Assembly: GCA_025370845.1 (NCBI GenBank)
Contig: JAMXFF010000010.1
Location: 94,527-158,526 of the forward strand
Reading direction: 5' to 3'
DNA length: 64,000 bases
Source: Laspinema palackyanum D2a
GTDB lineage: Bacteria > Cyanobacteriota > Cyanobacteriia > Cyanobacteriales > Laspinemataceae
This document shows, one piece after another, positions 1 to 7,195 of the stretch. Positions within the stretch are counted from its first letter, which is position 1; each line of letters opens with the position of its first letter. The notes below the pieces were generated by a model. The model did not search any database. It was not told the DNA's origin and saw only the letters and a list, made by a program, of their open reading frames with translations. The translations under genes were made by a program, and so were the position numbers.

Positions 1-610
1 GAATCTTTTCTGCAACATAGACATAACCAAGCGATCCCCCACGATCCCAAAAAAAAGCTGTAATCAACAGCCCAGGGACCCCATTGAGAGTTAACCCCAT
101 TTTGGATGAAGACCCTCAACCTCGGGAAACATCGGTCGGGCGCATGAGGGTAACTGCAAATCCCCGCATTTAGCGAGGAACAGTCAAGGGAAATGGACTC
201 ATCTGGGTTGATTTCTGAAGCCACTCCCAATCAGGACCTCTGATTGAGATGGGCGGAAGAAAACACAAAAGAAAACCCCATCTCAAGACGGTGTAGCAGG
301 ACCTGATCTGTAGGGGCAAATAAAAACGCGATCGGCGATCGAGCCGCAGCTAATTTTTATGAATTGGGCAAATCGTAAAGCAACCGTTTTATGATCCAGC
401 CTGCAAATTCCATTCACTTAATTAACTAGGGATTCGTCCCGGCATAAAAACTTAATGATAGGGAAGGAGGATCGCGATCGCTCATCTACAGGCAAGGCTA
501 ACTAACATTCCGAACTAAATTTCTCGAACCCATTTAACCACAACGAGAAATTTTGAAATTGGAACCAACCCACCTGCCGTATAGCCGAAATTTAGGAGGC
601 CAAGAGAACA
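1..610. other. Intergenic region, no gene seen
   Basis: I find no convincing coding region or RNA gene here. HIP1-like octamers occur near 330 and 470. A good Shine-Dalgarno sequence (AGGAGG, 594-599) lies 11 bases before the start codon of the following gene, so the last part is the leader of that gene. A minus-strand reading frame across 534-806 overlaps the next gene antisense and has no recognisable content. Confidence 0.5.
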
Positions 611-1858
611 ATGGCAAAAGAACGACCCCCATTAGAAGAGATGACCTTAAGGCAACTCCGCCGAGTCGCCAGTGAATGTGGAATCTCTCGTTATAGCCGG
701 ATGAGGAAATCTCAACTTCTGGCATCGATTCAAGAAAAACAACGCACCAAGATTTCCGTAGAACAAACTCGTACATTGGAGGCACAGGAAGAAGTGGAAG
801 CAGCAAAATTTGAACTGGGTCAAGAAGATCGCACAGGTGGAACTCTCGCCTCAGTCGATGAAGGACTCGGCGATCTGCCTGGTGGTTACGGTGAAAGCCG
901 CATCATGCTGTTACCCCGCGATCCCCAATGGGCCTATAGCTACTGGGATATCCCCAACACCAACAAAGAAGAAATGCGCCGTCAAGGGGGCCAACAATTA
1001 GCCCTGCGCCTGTACGATGTTACCGACATCAACATCGAAACCCAAAGCCCCCACAGCATTCAGGAATATCCTTGCGACGAACTCGCGCGGGAATGGTACT
1101 TACCCATCCCTGTCAGCGATCGCGATTACGTCGTGGATATCGGCTACCGTTGTGCTGATGGTCGCTGGTTAGTCCTCTCCCGTTCCGCCCTCGTCCACAT
1201 TCCCCCGGTTTATCCCTCCGACTGGATTGAAGACCACTTCCTCACCATCGAATGGGAAGAAGACCTGCGCGGCAAAACCTTCATGCAACTGGTGCCCCCC
1301 AGCAAGAAAGCGCCAGTGGCAACCAGCCCCAACGCCATTTACGACGAAATCTTTGGCATGACCCAAACTGCCGAATCTCAGCGCGTTGCCGGTTCCCTGT
1401 TCGGGTCCATGCAGCACGTTCCCGGTTCGATGGCCCCCGAACAGTCTCTCAGTTCCTACGTTTTCCCCTCCGGTGTGGGAATGTGGGCCGTGCCGACCGC
1501 TTCCGGTATCGGCATGAATATGTCCGGAGTCGGCATGAATATGTCCGGTGCAGGATTCGCCTCCGCACCCCCCAACCGTCCTCGCAAATTCTGGCTGGTT
1601 GCTGATGCCGAATTAATCGTCTACGGTGCCACCGAACCCGATGCCACCGTCACCATCGGCGGACGTCCAATCAAACTGAATGCAGATGGGACCTTCCGCT
1701 TCCAGATGTCCTTCCAAGATGGCATCATCGACTACCCCATCGTCGCAGTCGCCTCCGACGGTGAACAAACCCGTGAGATCCACATGAACTTCAATCGGAT
1801 CACCCCTGCTCGTCGGACCAACACCAAAGAAGAAGCCGTCGAAGAATGGTTTGCATAA
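611..1858 (+). CDS. DUF4912 domain protein with Rho N-terminal-like domain
   Basis: A 415-residue protein of unknown function, widespread in cyanobacteria. Residues about 10-45 (LRQLRRVASECGIS then KSQLLASI) resemble the SAP/Rho-termination-factor N-terminal fold, a small helical nucleic-acid-binding module. Residues about 85-225 match the DUF4912 family as I remember it (MLLPRDPQWAYSYWDI). A Met/Gly-rich linker follows around 290-318 with the short repeat GVGMNMSG, and the C-terminal 85 residues look like an all-beta domain. No signal peptide or membrane segment is visible. The ATG at 611 is preceded by AGGAGG. It stands alone, followed by a hairpin terminator. The family assignment is firm; the molecular role is unknown. 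Confidence 0.85.
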   Translation: MAKERPPLEEMTLRQLRRVASECGISRYSRMRKSQLLASIQEKQRTKISVEQTRTLEAQEEVEAAKFELGQEDRTGGTLASVDEGLGDLPGGYGESRIMLLPRDPQWAYSYWDIPNTNKEEMRRQGGQQLALRLYDVTDINIETQSPHSIQEYPCDELAREWYLPIPVSDRDYVVDIGYRCADGRWLVLSRSALVHIPPVYPSDWIEDHFLTIEWEEDLRGKTFMQLVPPSKKAPVATSPNAIYDEIFGMTQTAESQRVAGSLFGSMQHVPGSMAPEQSLSSYVFPSGVGMWAVPTASGIGMNMSGVGMNMSGAGFASAPPNRPRKFWLVADAELIVYGATEPDATVTIGGRPIKLNADGTFRFQMSFQDGIIDYPIVAVASDGEQTREIHMNFNRITPARRTNTKEEAVEEWFA

Positions 1859-1917
1859 AGGTTAAAAAATGAAGGGGTGAAACTTCTTTCTCAATCCTTC
1901 ATTTGAATCACCTTTTT

Positions 1918-1957
1918 AATAAACCCCTGGCAATTGCTGGGGGTTTATTATTGTTCT
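1918..1957 (+). terminator. Rho-independent terminator after the DUF4912 gene
   Basis: AATAAACCCC at 1918-1927 pairs with GGGGTTTATT at 1940-1949, giving a 10-bp stem followed by a T-rich tail. It lies 60 bases after the stop codon and 36 bases before the next start, so it separates the two genes. Confidence 0.65.
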
Positions 1958-1985
1958 TAAAAGTTGTAGCAATTCTCTTGGCTTT

Positions 1986-2384
1986 ATGGACATTATTGAA
2001 ATTCTCAAACAAGACTATCAACAGTTTCCCGAAAATCAGACCTATAGCCTTTATAGTGAAACGGTTTATTTTAAAGACCCGATGACCGAATTTCGGGGGT
2101 GCGATCGCTACCGGCAGATGATTGGGTTGATGTCCACCTGGTTTAAACAAATCAAAATGGACTTACACGACATTCGCCGCATCGACAACACCATCGAAAC
2201 CCGCTGGACCCTGAACTGGACCACCCCCCTCCCCTGGCAACCCCGGATTGCCATCTCAGGACGTAGCGAATTGCAACTCAACCCCGAGGGAAAAATCATC
2301 TCCCATATCGATTATTGGGATATCTCCCGCCTGGAGGTCCTCAAACAGCACTTCAAACCACAGGTTTCGGGAAAAAACCGTTAA
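1986..2384 (+). CDS. DUF2358 domain protein
   Basis: A 132-residue soluble protein matching DUF2358, a cyanobacterial/plastid family with an NTF2-like (SnoaL-like) alpha+beta cone. Typical features are the start MDIIEILKQDYQQFPE, the segment VYFKDPMTEFRGCDRYRQMI and the C-terminal ISHIDYWDISRLEVLKQHF. The fold suggests binding of a small ligand, but I see no catalytic residues that settle a function. It is about the usual length. It begins after a terminator and ends 43 bases before the ArsA-type ATPase gene on the same strand, so the two may be co-transcribed. Confidence 0.8.
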   Translation: MDIIEILKQDYQQFPENQTYSLYSETVYFKDPMTEFRGCDRYRQMIGLMSTWFKQIKMDLHDIRRIDNTIETRWTLNWTTPLPWQPRIAISGRSELQLNPEGKIISHIDYWDISRLEVLKQHFKPQVSGKNR

Positions 2385-2427
2385 AGTAAAGAGATGTTAA
2401 CAATTCTCAGGCAGGGGTAAAAGATCC

Positions 2428-3618
2428 ATGCGATTAATTTTAATGACCGGCAAAGGCGGCGTGGGTAAAACATCCGTTGCCGCTGCCACCGGATTACAAT
2501 GTGCCGAATTAGGCTATAAAACCTTAGTATTGAGTACAGACCCAGCGCATTCCTTGGCCGATAGCTTTGACATGGAATTAGGGCATGAACCGCGCCTCGT
2601 TAGAGAGAACCTCTGGGGTGCAGAACTTGATGCACTCATCGAATTAGAGGCTAACTGGGGGTCAGTCAAACGCTATATTACCCAAGTTTTGCAAGCCAGA
2701 GGACTCGAAGGGATTCAAGCCGAAGAACTCGCCATCTTACCCGGAATGGATGAAATCTTTGGTCTTGTGCGGATGAAACGACATTATGACGAAGGCTTCT
2801 ATGATGTCCTAATTATTGACTCCGCACCCACCGGGACCGCCCTGCGTTTACTCAGCTTACCCGAAGTCGGGGGCTGGTACATGAGACGATTTTATAAACC
2901 CTTCCAAGGCATATCCGTTGCGCTGCGACCCTTCGTCGAACCCATCTTCCGCCCGATCGCCGGATTTTCCCTCCCGGATAAAGAGGTAATGGATGCGCCT
3001 TATGAGTTTTATGAACAAATTGAGGCATTAGAAAAGGTCTTAACTGATAATACTCAAACCTCCGTCCGCTTAGTCACCAACCCCGAAAAAATGGTGATTA
3101 AAGAATCTCTGCGTGCTCATGCCTATTTGAGCTTATATAATGTCGCCACGGATTTGATTGTCGCCAACCGGATTATTCCCGAAAGTGTTACGGACCCATT
3201 TTTCCAACGCTGGAAAGAAAATCAAACCGAGTACCGAAAGGAAATTCACGAAAATTTCCATCCCTTACCCGTGAAAGAGGTTCCCCTTTATTCTGAGGAA
3301 ATGTGCGGCTTAGAAGCGCTCGATCGCCTCAAAGAAACCCTGTACGGCAAAGATGAAGACCCCAGCCAAGTTTACTATAAAGAAACCACCGTCCGCGTGG
3401 TCCAAAACCAGAATGAATACAGTTTAGAATTGTATTTGCCAGGGATTCCCAAAGACCAAATTCAACTCAGTAAAAGCGCCGATGAGTTGAATATTACCAT
3501 CGGTAACCATCGCCGGAATTTGGTGCTACCTCAAGCCTTGGCCGCCTTACAACCCTCCGGCGCAAAAATGGAAGATGATTATCTGAAAATTCGTTTTTCA
3601 GAAGTAGCTAAGGTTTAG
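2428..3618 (+). CDS. ArsA/Get3-family ATPase with C-terminal HSP20-like domain
   Basis: A 396-residue P-loop ATPase of the ArsA/TRC40 (Get3) group. The deviant Walker A motif GKGGVGKTS is at residues 8-16, the [12 protein letters not shown] segment at about 37-48, and a switch II-like [12 protein letters not shown] at about 128-139. The last 85 residues (from about 310) form an alpha-crystallin/HSP20-like beta domain seen in many cyanobacterial ArsA-like proteins. Members handle membrane-protein targeting (Get3) or, as duplicated proteins with ArsB, arsenite export. A single ATPase half and no neighbouring arsB argue against arsenite resistance here. The cytosolic client is unknown. A hairpin terminator follows the stop. 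Confidence 0.85.
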   Translation: MRLILMTGKGGVGKTSVAAATGLQCAELGYKTLVLSTDPAHSLADSFDMELGHEPRLVRENLWGAELDALIELEANWGSVKRYITQVLQARGLEGIQAEELAILPGMDEIFGLVRMKRHYDEGFYDVLIIDSAPTGTALRLLSLPEVGGWYMRRFYKPFQGISVALRPFVEPIFRPIAGFSLPDKEVMDAPYEFYEQIEALEKVLTDNTQTSVRLVTNPEKMVIKESLRAHAYLSLYNVATDLIVANRIIPESVTDPFFQRWKENQTEYRKEIHENFHPLPVKEVPLYSEEMCGLEALDRLKETLYGKDEDPSQVYYKETTVRVVQNQNEYSLELYLPGIPKDQIQLSKSADELNITIGNHRRNLVLPQALAALQPSGAKMEDDYLKIRFSEVAKV

Positions 3619-3625
3619 GAAACAT

Positions 3626-3653
3626 AGCCCGCCAAAGCCCACGCAGGCGGGCT
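3626..3653 (+). terminator. Hairpin terminator after the ArsA-like gene
   Basis: AGCCCGCC at 3626-3633 pairs with GGCGGGCT at 3646-3653 around a 12-base loop. The T-tract after it is poor, so termination is likely but not certain. Confidence 0.5.
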
Positions 3654-3666
3654 AATCTTCATTCCT

Positions 3667-3727
3667 GTTTGTAGTAACGACTTCAGTCGTTATCCCGGTT
3701 CGTTATCACCACTGAAGTTGTTGCTAT
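3667..3727. repeat. Palindromic repeat, AACGACTTCAGTCGTT family
   Basis: One intact unit (GTTTGTAGTAACGACTTCAG at 3667-3686, continuing to 3692) and a decayed unit in the opposite orientation ending near 3727. The core arms AACGACT/AGTCGTT form a hairpin. This is the same family as the arrays at 18161, 19836, 20316, 28133, 28284 and 46607. Confidence 0.7.
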
Positions 3728-3759
3728 AGCAATCCTAAATCAGTTGTAATAAAGCAGGC

Positions 3760-3839
3760 GAGCAAGATGCTTGCTCTCGTAAGACTTTCAAGGTTGAATA
3801 TTTTTTTACAACCTAGTGAAGACTGATATATGCTATAAT
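3760..3839 (+). promoter_or_regulatory. Hairpin and extended -10 promoter of the toxin-antitoxin pair
   Basis: GAGCAAG and CTTGCTC (3760-3776) form a small hairpin. TATAAT at 3834-3839 is preceded by TGC, giving an extended -10 (TGCTATAAT) 32 bases before the antitoxin ATG. No good -35 is seen, as expected for an extended -10 promoter. Confidence 0.45.
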
Positions 3840-3871
3840 TTATAAAAAATAGTAGTTTTGAAGGAAGTAAA

Positions 3872-4075
3872 ATGGAACCGAGTTCAAAACAAATCAACCC
3901 TGTTAATCAGTATAGCTATACTGAATCGACTCCCGAAAATAGTAACTCCACCGAACAAGAGCGATCGCCTGACCAACCCTTATTTACCTATGCCTCCGAT
4001 GAAGAAGTCTGGGAGGCTTATTTAGCATCAGAACGAGAATGGGAGGAGGTTTACCGTCGCCTTGCAGACTCCTAG
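3872..4075 (+). CDS. Probable antitoxin of the Doc toxin
   Basis: A 67-residue acidic protein. The first 40 residues are polar and probably disordered; the C-terminal half (ASDEEVWEAYLASEREWEEV) is helical and charged, as in small antitoxins that neutralise Fic/Doc toxins by wrapping them. It overlaps the toxin gene by 14 bases, so the two are translationally coupled. I do not recognise a named antitoxin family; the call rests mainly on order and overlap. An extended -10 promoter lies just upstream, and such antitoxins often repress their own promoter. Confidence 0.6.
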   Translation: MEPSSKQINPVNQYSYTESTPENSNSTEQERSPDQPLFTYASDEEVWEAYLASEREWEEVYRRLADS

Positions 4076-4451
4076 ATTTATTCAACTGTCCCAAGTTCTG
4101 GATATCCACAACCGTCAAATCAACAAATTTGGTGGCACTTCTGGGATCAGAGACGAAGGGTTACTCGACTCCGCACTAGCTCAACCTCAAGCTACCTTTG
4201 GCGGACAGTTGCTGCATCCAACTTTACCAGAACAAGCCGCAGCGTATCTTTACCATCTGGCAAAGAACCATCCCTTTGTGGATGGCAACAAGCGTACTGC
4301 CTTCGCTGTAATGGATACGTTCCTCAGAATCAACGGATACCGCCTCGACTTGTCACCGGATGCGACATACCAGATGGTCCTGGATGTGGTGGAAGACAAA
4401 ATGAGTAAGGAAGCATTAGGCGAATTTTTAGGAAAACATATCAAACCGTAG
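4062..4451 (+). CDS. doc: Death-on-curing (Doc/Fic) family toxin
   Basis: A 129-residue Fic-fold protein of the Doc family. The active-site motif HPFVDGNKRTAF lies at about residues 68-79 and matches the Doc consensus HxFx(D/A)(A/G)NKR. Phage P1 Doc phosphorylates EF-Tu and stops translation; the same reaction is expected here from homology. The reading frame opens with TTG at 4062, with GGAGGAGGT at 4042-4050 in front of it, inside the end of the antitoxin gene. Length is normal and the active site is intact. The last 13 codons and the 40 bases after them are repeated 8.2 kb away, just before purL. Confidence 0.85.
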   Translation: MQTPRFIQLSQVLDIHNRQINKFGGTSGIRDEGLLDSALAQPQATFGGQLLHPTLPEQAAAYLYHLAKNHPFVDGNKRTAFAVMDTFLRINGYRLDLSPDATYQMVLDVVEDKMSKEALGEFLGKHIKP

Positions 4452-4491
4452 GAATGGCCCAAGTCCAGATAAAATAGGGTTACTGTACTCT
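4413..4491. repeat. Left copy of a 79-bp direct repeat flanking the restriction island
   Basis: Comprises the last codons of doc, its stop codon and about 40 bases downstream. It matches 12610-12688 in the same orientation with 6 differences over 79 positions. In this copy the doc part is intact and functional; the second half is the sequence that in the other copy lies directly in front of purL. Confidence 0.85.
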
Positions 4492-4782
4492 TTTGAAGAT
4501 AAACGGTGGATAGCGATCGCCTTTTGTCCAGATCAGCTAGAGTTTCATCTTTCACCCCACGCGCGATCGCCTCCTTAACCGCATCCGCTTTCAGCAATCT
4601 GGGGAAGAGGGGATAAGCAAAGAAAGCATCCCGAACCGATTGGGTACTCCACTCTTTGAACGCACCGGACCAATTGCGAACCAGGAATCGAGGACTAATC
4701 GCGTCGGAAACATCCACAAATAGTATTCTCTACTCTGCCGTAACTGGCTTAGTTTGTATGGCGGCGACTTTCTCTTAACCAA
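4492..4782 (-). pseudogene. Remnant of a DUF499-like ATPase gene
   Basis: On the minus strand a frame from 4717 reads DAISPRFLVRNWSGAFKEWS, then SVRDAFFAYPLFPRLL and AVKEAIARGV. From memory these segments resemble the large DUF499-family predicted ATPases found in defence islands with DUF1156 methylases. Homology seems to stop near 4510, where the frame becomes low-quality and runs antisense into doc. An upstream stretch in another frame (4720-4782, KLSQLRQSREYYLW) suggests a frameshift near 4712. No start, no ATPase motifs and fewer than 100 codons: a fragment. It sits between the left 79-bp repeat and hsdS. Confidence 0.35.
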
Positions 4783-4800
4783 AACTTATGGGTCATCCCT

Positions 4801-6174
4801 CTATTCAAATCCGGGTAATTTTAGCTGAATGGCTTCGGTGTCTTGCGGTTTGGCTTTGGTGTCTGGATTTTTAGCAGTGTCACGGGTAGAGGTATCGCCA
4901 GCTTTGACAGTGGTTTCTGGTTTTGTTTGTTTTGGGGGATTCTGTTCTAATAGGTCGGATGCAGGTTCTTCGTTGATGTCCGATGATGTCAGTTCACCCC
5001 GAAAGGCGCGATGCAGGATGGTTTGAAATAAATGTTCTGCTTGGCGTTCCGCTTCCCGTTGTTGGGTGCGGAGGCGTTCAAATTTTTGCACGATTTGGGC
5101 AAATTTTTCTTGTAGGGGGAGGGGGGGGAGTGGAATAGACTGTTCTGCTAATTCGTCTCTATTCACTTTAGGAATATTTGTTCTGGATTCAGCAAGTTCA
5201 GAAACTATTTTAGAGAAATAATCGCTTCTTAGGTAATACAGAAGAAAGTAAGGATTGCACTTAGATGATTTAATTGTGATTGGATAAATATCGGCACTAC
5301 AAAGTGCATGAATACGAGGAAATGCAACCTTCCTGAGTTTTGGCCTTATTTTTGAGAATAAAATATGCTGCGGATTGATTAAAAACTTACCACTAATTAA
5401 ACCCTCTTCTTCTGCTGTTTTTAAACCTAAAAAATTACCTGTAATTGATTCAACATTGGCTCCTCCGATATGAAGATATTTATGATATTGCTTTATTTTT
5501 GGATCGACCATTTCTGCATCAATGGCGCATACCTCTTCAAATGGTTCAATATCCCAATTTTTCGGATTTATTTCCGGATCGCCGAACATTTCCAAGAAGA
5601 CGGATTGCAGGAAAGTGTCGCTGAGTTGTAAGGCGTAGCGGCGGGTGCGTCGGAGGCGATCGGCTTTTTGGGCGATCGCTACTATCCGCTTTTGTTCTTC
5701 TAACGGTGGTAGGGGAATTTTAAGCCTACGAATTATTTCTTGGCTAATATTTGGTTGCGCTCCACCAGAACTAAGTTCTATTAAATTTTTACGGCGTGTT
5801 AAAAGATAAAAGTAAAGATAATCTCTGTCAACATATTTAGTGTTAAAAATCGCACATACAGCTTGATTAGTAGCAGCACTTATTTTTAAAATACCCAATT
5901 TTCCGATTGTTGCTCCATACAGCGCGATCAATAGAGTTTCTGGTTTAAAAATTTTTGCACTTGAATTTTTAATTGCCTGCTCGGTAATCTTTTCCTCTGT
6001 GTCATAAATTAGGCAATCATTTAATTCTCCCGATTTTACCCAGGGGATAGTGCCATCATAGTAGGATGCAATACTCCTAGAAGGCGTTCCCCCGCTAGTT
6101 GTTTGGCATATTTCTTCTAATCTGACCCAGTGACAATTTTTAAATAAATCTTTATCTTCAATTTTTTTTATCAT
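4801..6174 (-). CDS. hsdS: Type I restriction-modification specificity subunit HsdS
   Basis: A 457-residue HsdS that sets DNA sequence specificity for HsdM and HsdR. Two target-recognition domains are visible: residues about 14-150 (TSGGTPSR, IPWVKSGEL, LLIALYGATIGKLGI) and about 200-365 (second half, HILFSKIRPKLRKVAFP). Each is followed by a conserved helical spacer that begins with the HsdS signature LPPLEEQKRIVAIAQKADRL (first) or LPPLPLQEKFAQIVQKFERL (second). The last 60 residues are a Lys/Thr/Pro-rich tail not typical of HsdS. It is separated from hsdM by hicB and parDE, so the operon is interrupted but co-oriented. No frame disruption is seen, so the system can be active. Confidence 0.92.
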   Translation of the reverse strand: MIKKIEDKDLFKNCHWVRLEEICQTTSGGTPSRSIASYYDGTIPWVKSGELNDCLIYDTEEKITEQAIKNSSAKIFKPETLLIALYGATIGKLGILKISAATNQAVCAIFNTKYVDRDYLYFYLLTRRKNLIELSSGGAQPNISQEIIRRLKIPLPPLEEQKRIVAIAQKADRLRRTRRYALQLSDTFLQSVFLEMFGDPEINPKNWDIEPFEEVCAIDAEMVDPKIKQYHKYLHIGGANVESITGNFLGLKTAEEEGLISGKFLINPQHILFSKIRPKLRKVAFPRIHALCSADIYPITIKSSKCNPYFLLYYLRSDYFSKIVSELAESRTNIPKVNRDELAEQSIPLPPLPLQEKFAQIVQKFERLRTQQREAERQAEHLFQTILHRAFRGELTSSDINEEPASDLLEQNPPKQTKPETTVKAGDTSTRDTAKNPDTKAKPQDTEAIQLKLPGFE

Positions 6175-6270
6175 AATTCCACAAATTTGTAAATATTTGT
6201 ATATTACAGACTGATTAAACCATCCGTTGCAGACCAGACGAAATGTGATCGCCTCGCGTAAAGGTCATAT

Positions 6271-6597
6271 TTATTCCCCTTCGTCTTGCTCCAAAATTGT
6301 CTCAATATCTCGTACAGCGTGAAGAATTCGCACAATTTCAATATAGTCCTCAAACGTTAGATAAAAAATTAAATAGTTGTCAAATCCATTAACAGACCAT
6401 TTCCGCAAACCTTCCAAACGGGGATTATTCACTGGATAAAGACGACCCATACCAGACATTTGAGCTAATCTAGCTAATGTCTGGCGCACTGCGTCAAAAA
6501 AACGCAATGCTGCATCCGAGTTATTTTGGGTAATGTAAGCAAAGATTCTATCTATATCCTGACTTGCTTTTGGGGTGATAAAAATCTTCTTCGTCAT
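6271..6597 (-). CDS. parE: ParE/RelE-family toxin
   Basis: A 108-residue toxin of the RelE/ParE fold. Starting at ATG 6597 it reads MTKKIFITPKASQDIDRIFA, a standard ParE beginning, with RFFDAVRQTLARLAQ in the middle and the conserved tail YLIFYLTFEDYIEIVRILHA. ParE proteins poison DNA gyrase; RelE proteins cut mRNA on the ribosome; the sequence looks more ParE-like. A longer frame to 6651 exists, but the 6597 start overlaps the antitoxin stop as ATGA, so I chose it. The pair lies between hicB and hsdS within the restriction operon. Confidence 0.8.
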   Translation of the reverse strand: MTKKIFITPKASQDIDRIFAYITQNNSDAALRFFDAVRQTLARLAQMSGMGRLYPVNNPRLEGLRKWSVNGFDNYLIFYLTFEDYIEIVRILHAVRDIETILEQDEGE

Positions 6598-6845
6598 TCT
6601 TGCGTATCCTGAATTTGTTGCACCAATTGAGAGCGTTTTGTCTCCCACCACTCATCTGTTACTTCCCTAGATTCACCACTATCCAATCCTTCCAATAACA
6701 GCGACTCGACTCGCGCAATCTTTGCTTGTTCTTGACGAATTAAATGCAGGATATAGTCATTAACTGTCCCATAGTTTCCTTGAGCGACTTGTTGCTCAAT
6801 AAAAGCCTGGATAGATTCAGGTAGCAAAATATTTATCGGTGTCAT
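6594..6845 (-). CDS. parD: ParD-like antitoxin
   Basis: An 83-residue antitoxin. The N-terminal half (INILLPESIQAFIEQQVAQG, then YGTVNDYILHLIRQEQ) is a ribbon-helix-helix DNA-binding domain of the ParD/CopG class; the C-terminal half (LLEGLDSGESREVTDEWWE) is the acidic toxin-binding tail. It is followed by parE with a 4-base ATGA overlap. Such antitoxins repress their own operon, so transcription here may be regulated independently of hsdR/hsdM. Confidence 0.8.
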   Translation of the reverse strand: MTPINILLPESIQAFIEQQVAQGNYGTVNDYILHLIRQEQAKIARVESLLLEGLDSGESREVTDEWWETKRSQLVQQIQDTQE

Positions 6846-6970
6846 AATTCATTTACCTATTCATAGAGAAATCAGCATTAGCGGCAAAACAATAATGAAT
6901 TCGATTGCATACATCACTAGGCTTTACTAATCGCCAGTTATTTTTTAATTTAGTAGCAATTTCTTTTTTA

Positions 6971-7177
6971 TCAATTTTCCACATATTCACAAATAGAGAC
7001 AGATTCGGGAATTGGAAAACCATCTTCTTGTAAACCTTCCAGATGAAATGCGATCGCCTCTTTAATTAAACCCCTGACCTCTGCCAAACTTTCAGCTACC
7101 GCTACACATCCAGGTAAATCAGGAACATAAGCGCCGTAGCTAGTTTCACCTTTTTCAATTAAAACAGCATAACGCAT
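6971..7177 (-). CDS. hicB: Orphan HicB-like antitoxin
   Basis: A 68-residue protein with the HicB partial RNase H-like fold: MRYAVLIEKGETSYGAYVPD, then LPGCVAVAESLAEVRGLIKEAI and AFHLEGLQEDGFPIPES. HicB normally neutralises the mRNA-cleaving HicA toxin. No hicA is visible on either side: the 125 bases before parD hold only a 45-codon frame (6853-6990, beginning VNMWKIDKKE) without HicA features. It begins 18 bases after hsdM, so it is probably co-transcribed with it. It may be a solitary regulator or the leftover of a broken pair. Confidence 0.75.
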   Translation of the reverse strand: MRYAVLIEKGETSYGAYVPDLPGCVAVAESLAEVRGLIKEAIAFHLEGLQEDGFPIPESVSICEYVEN

Positions 7178-7195
7178 TACTTTTACTCCTCTGGC

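Noticed and set aside
6853..6990. 45-codon frame after hicB as a HicA toxin
   Set aside because: It lacks the HicA double-stranded-RNA-binding-like pattern and the catalytic His in a GSH motif; HicA also usually precedes HicB.
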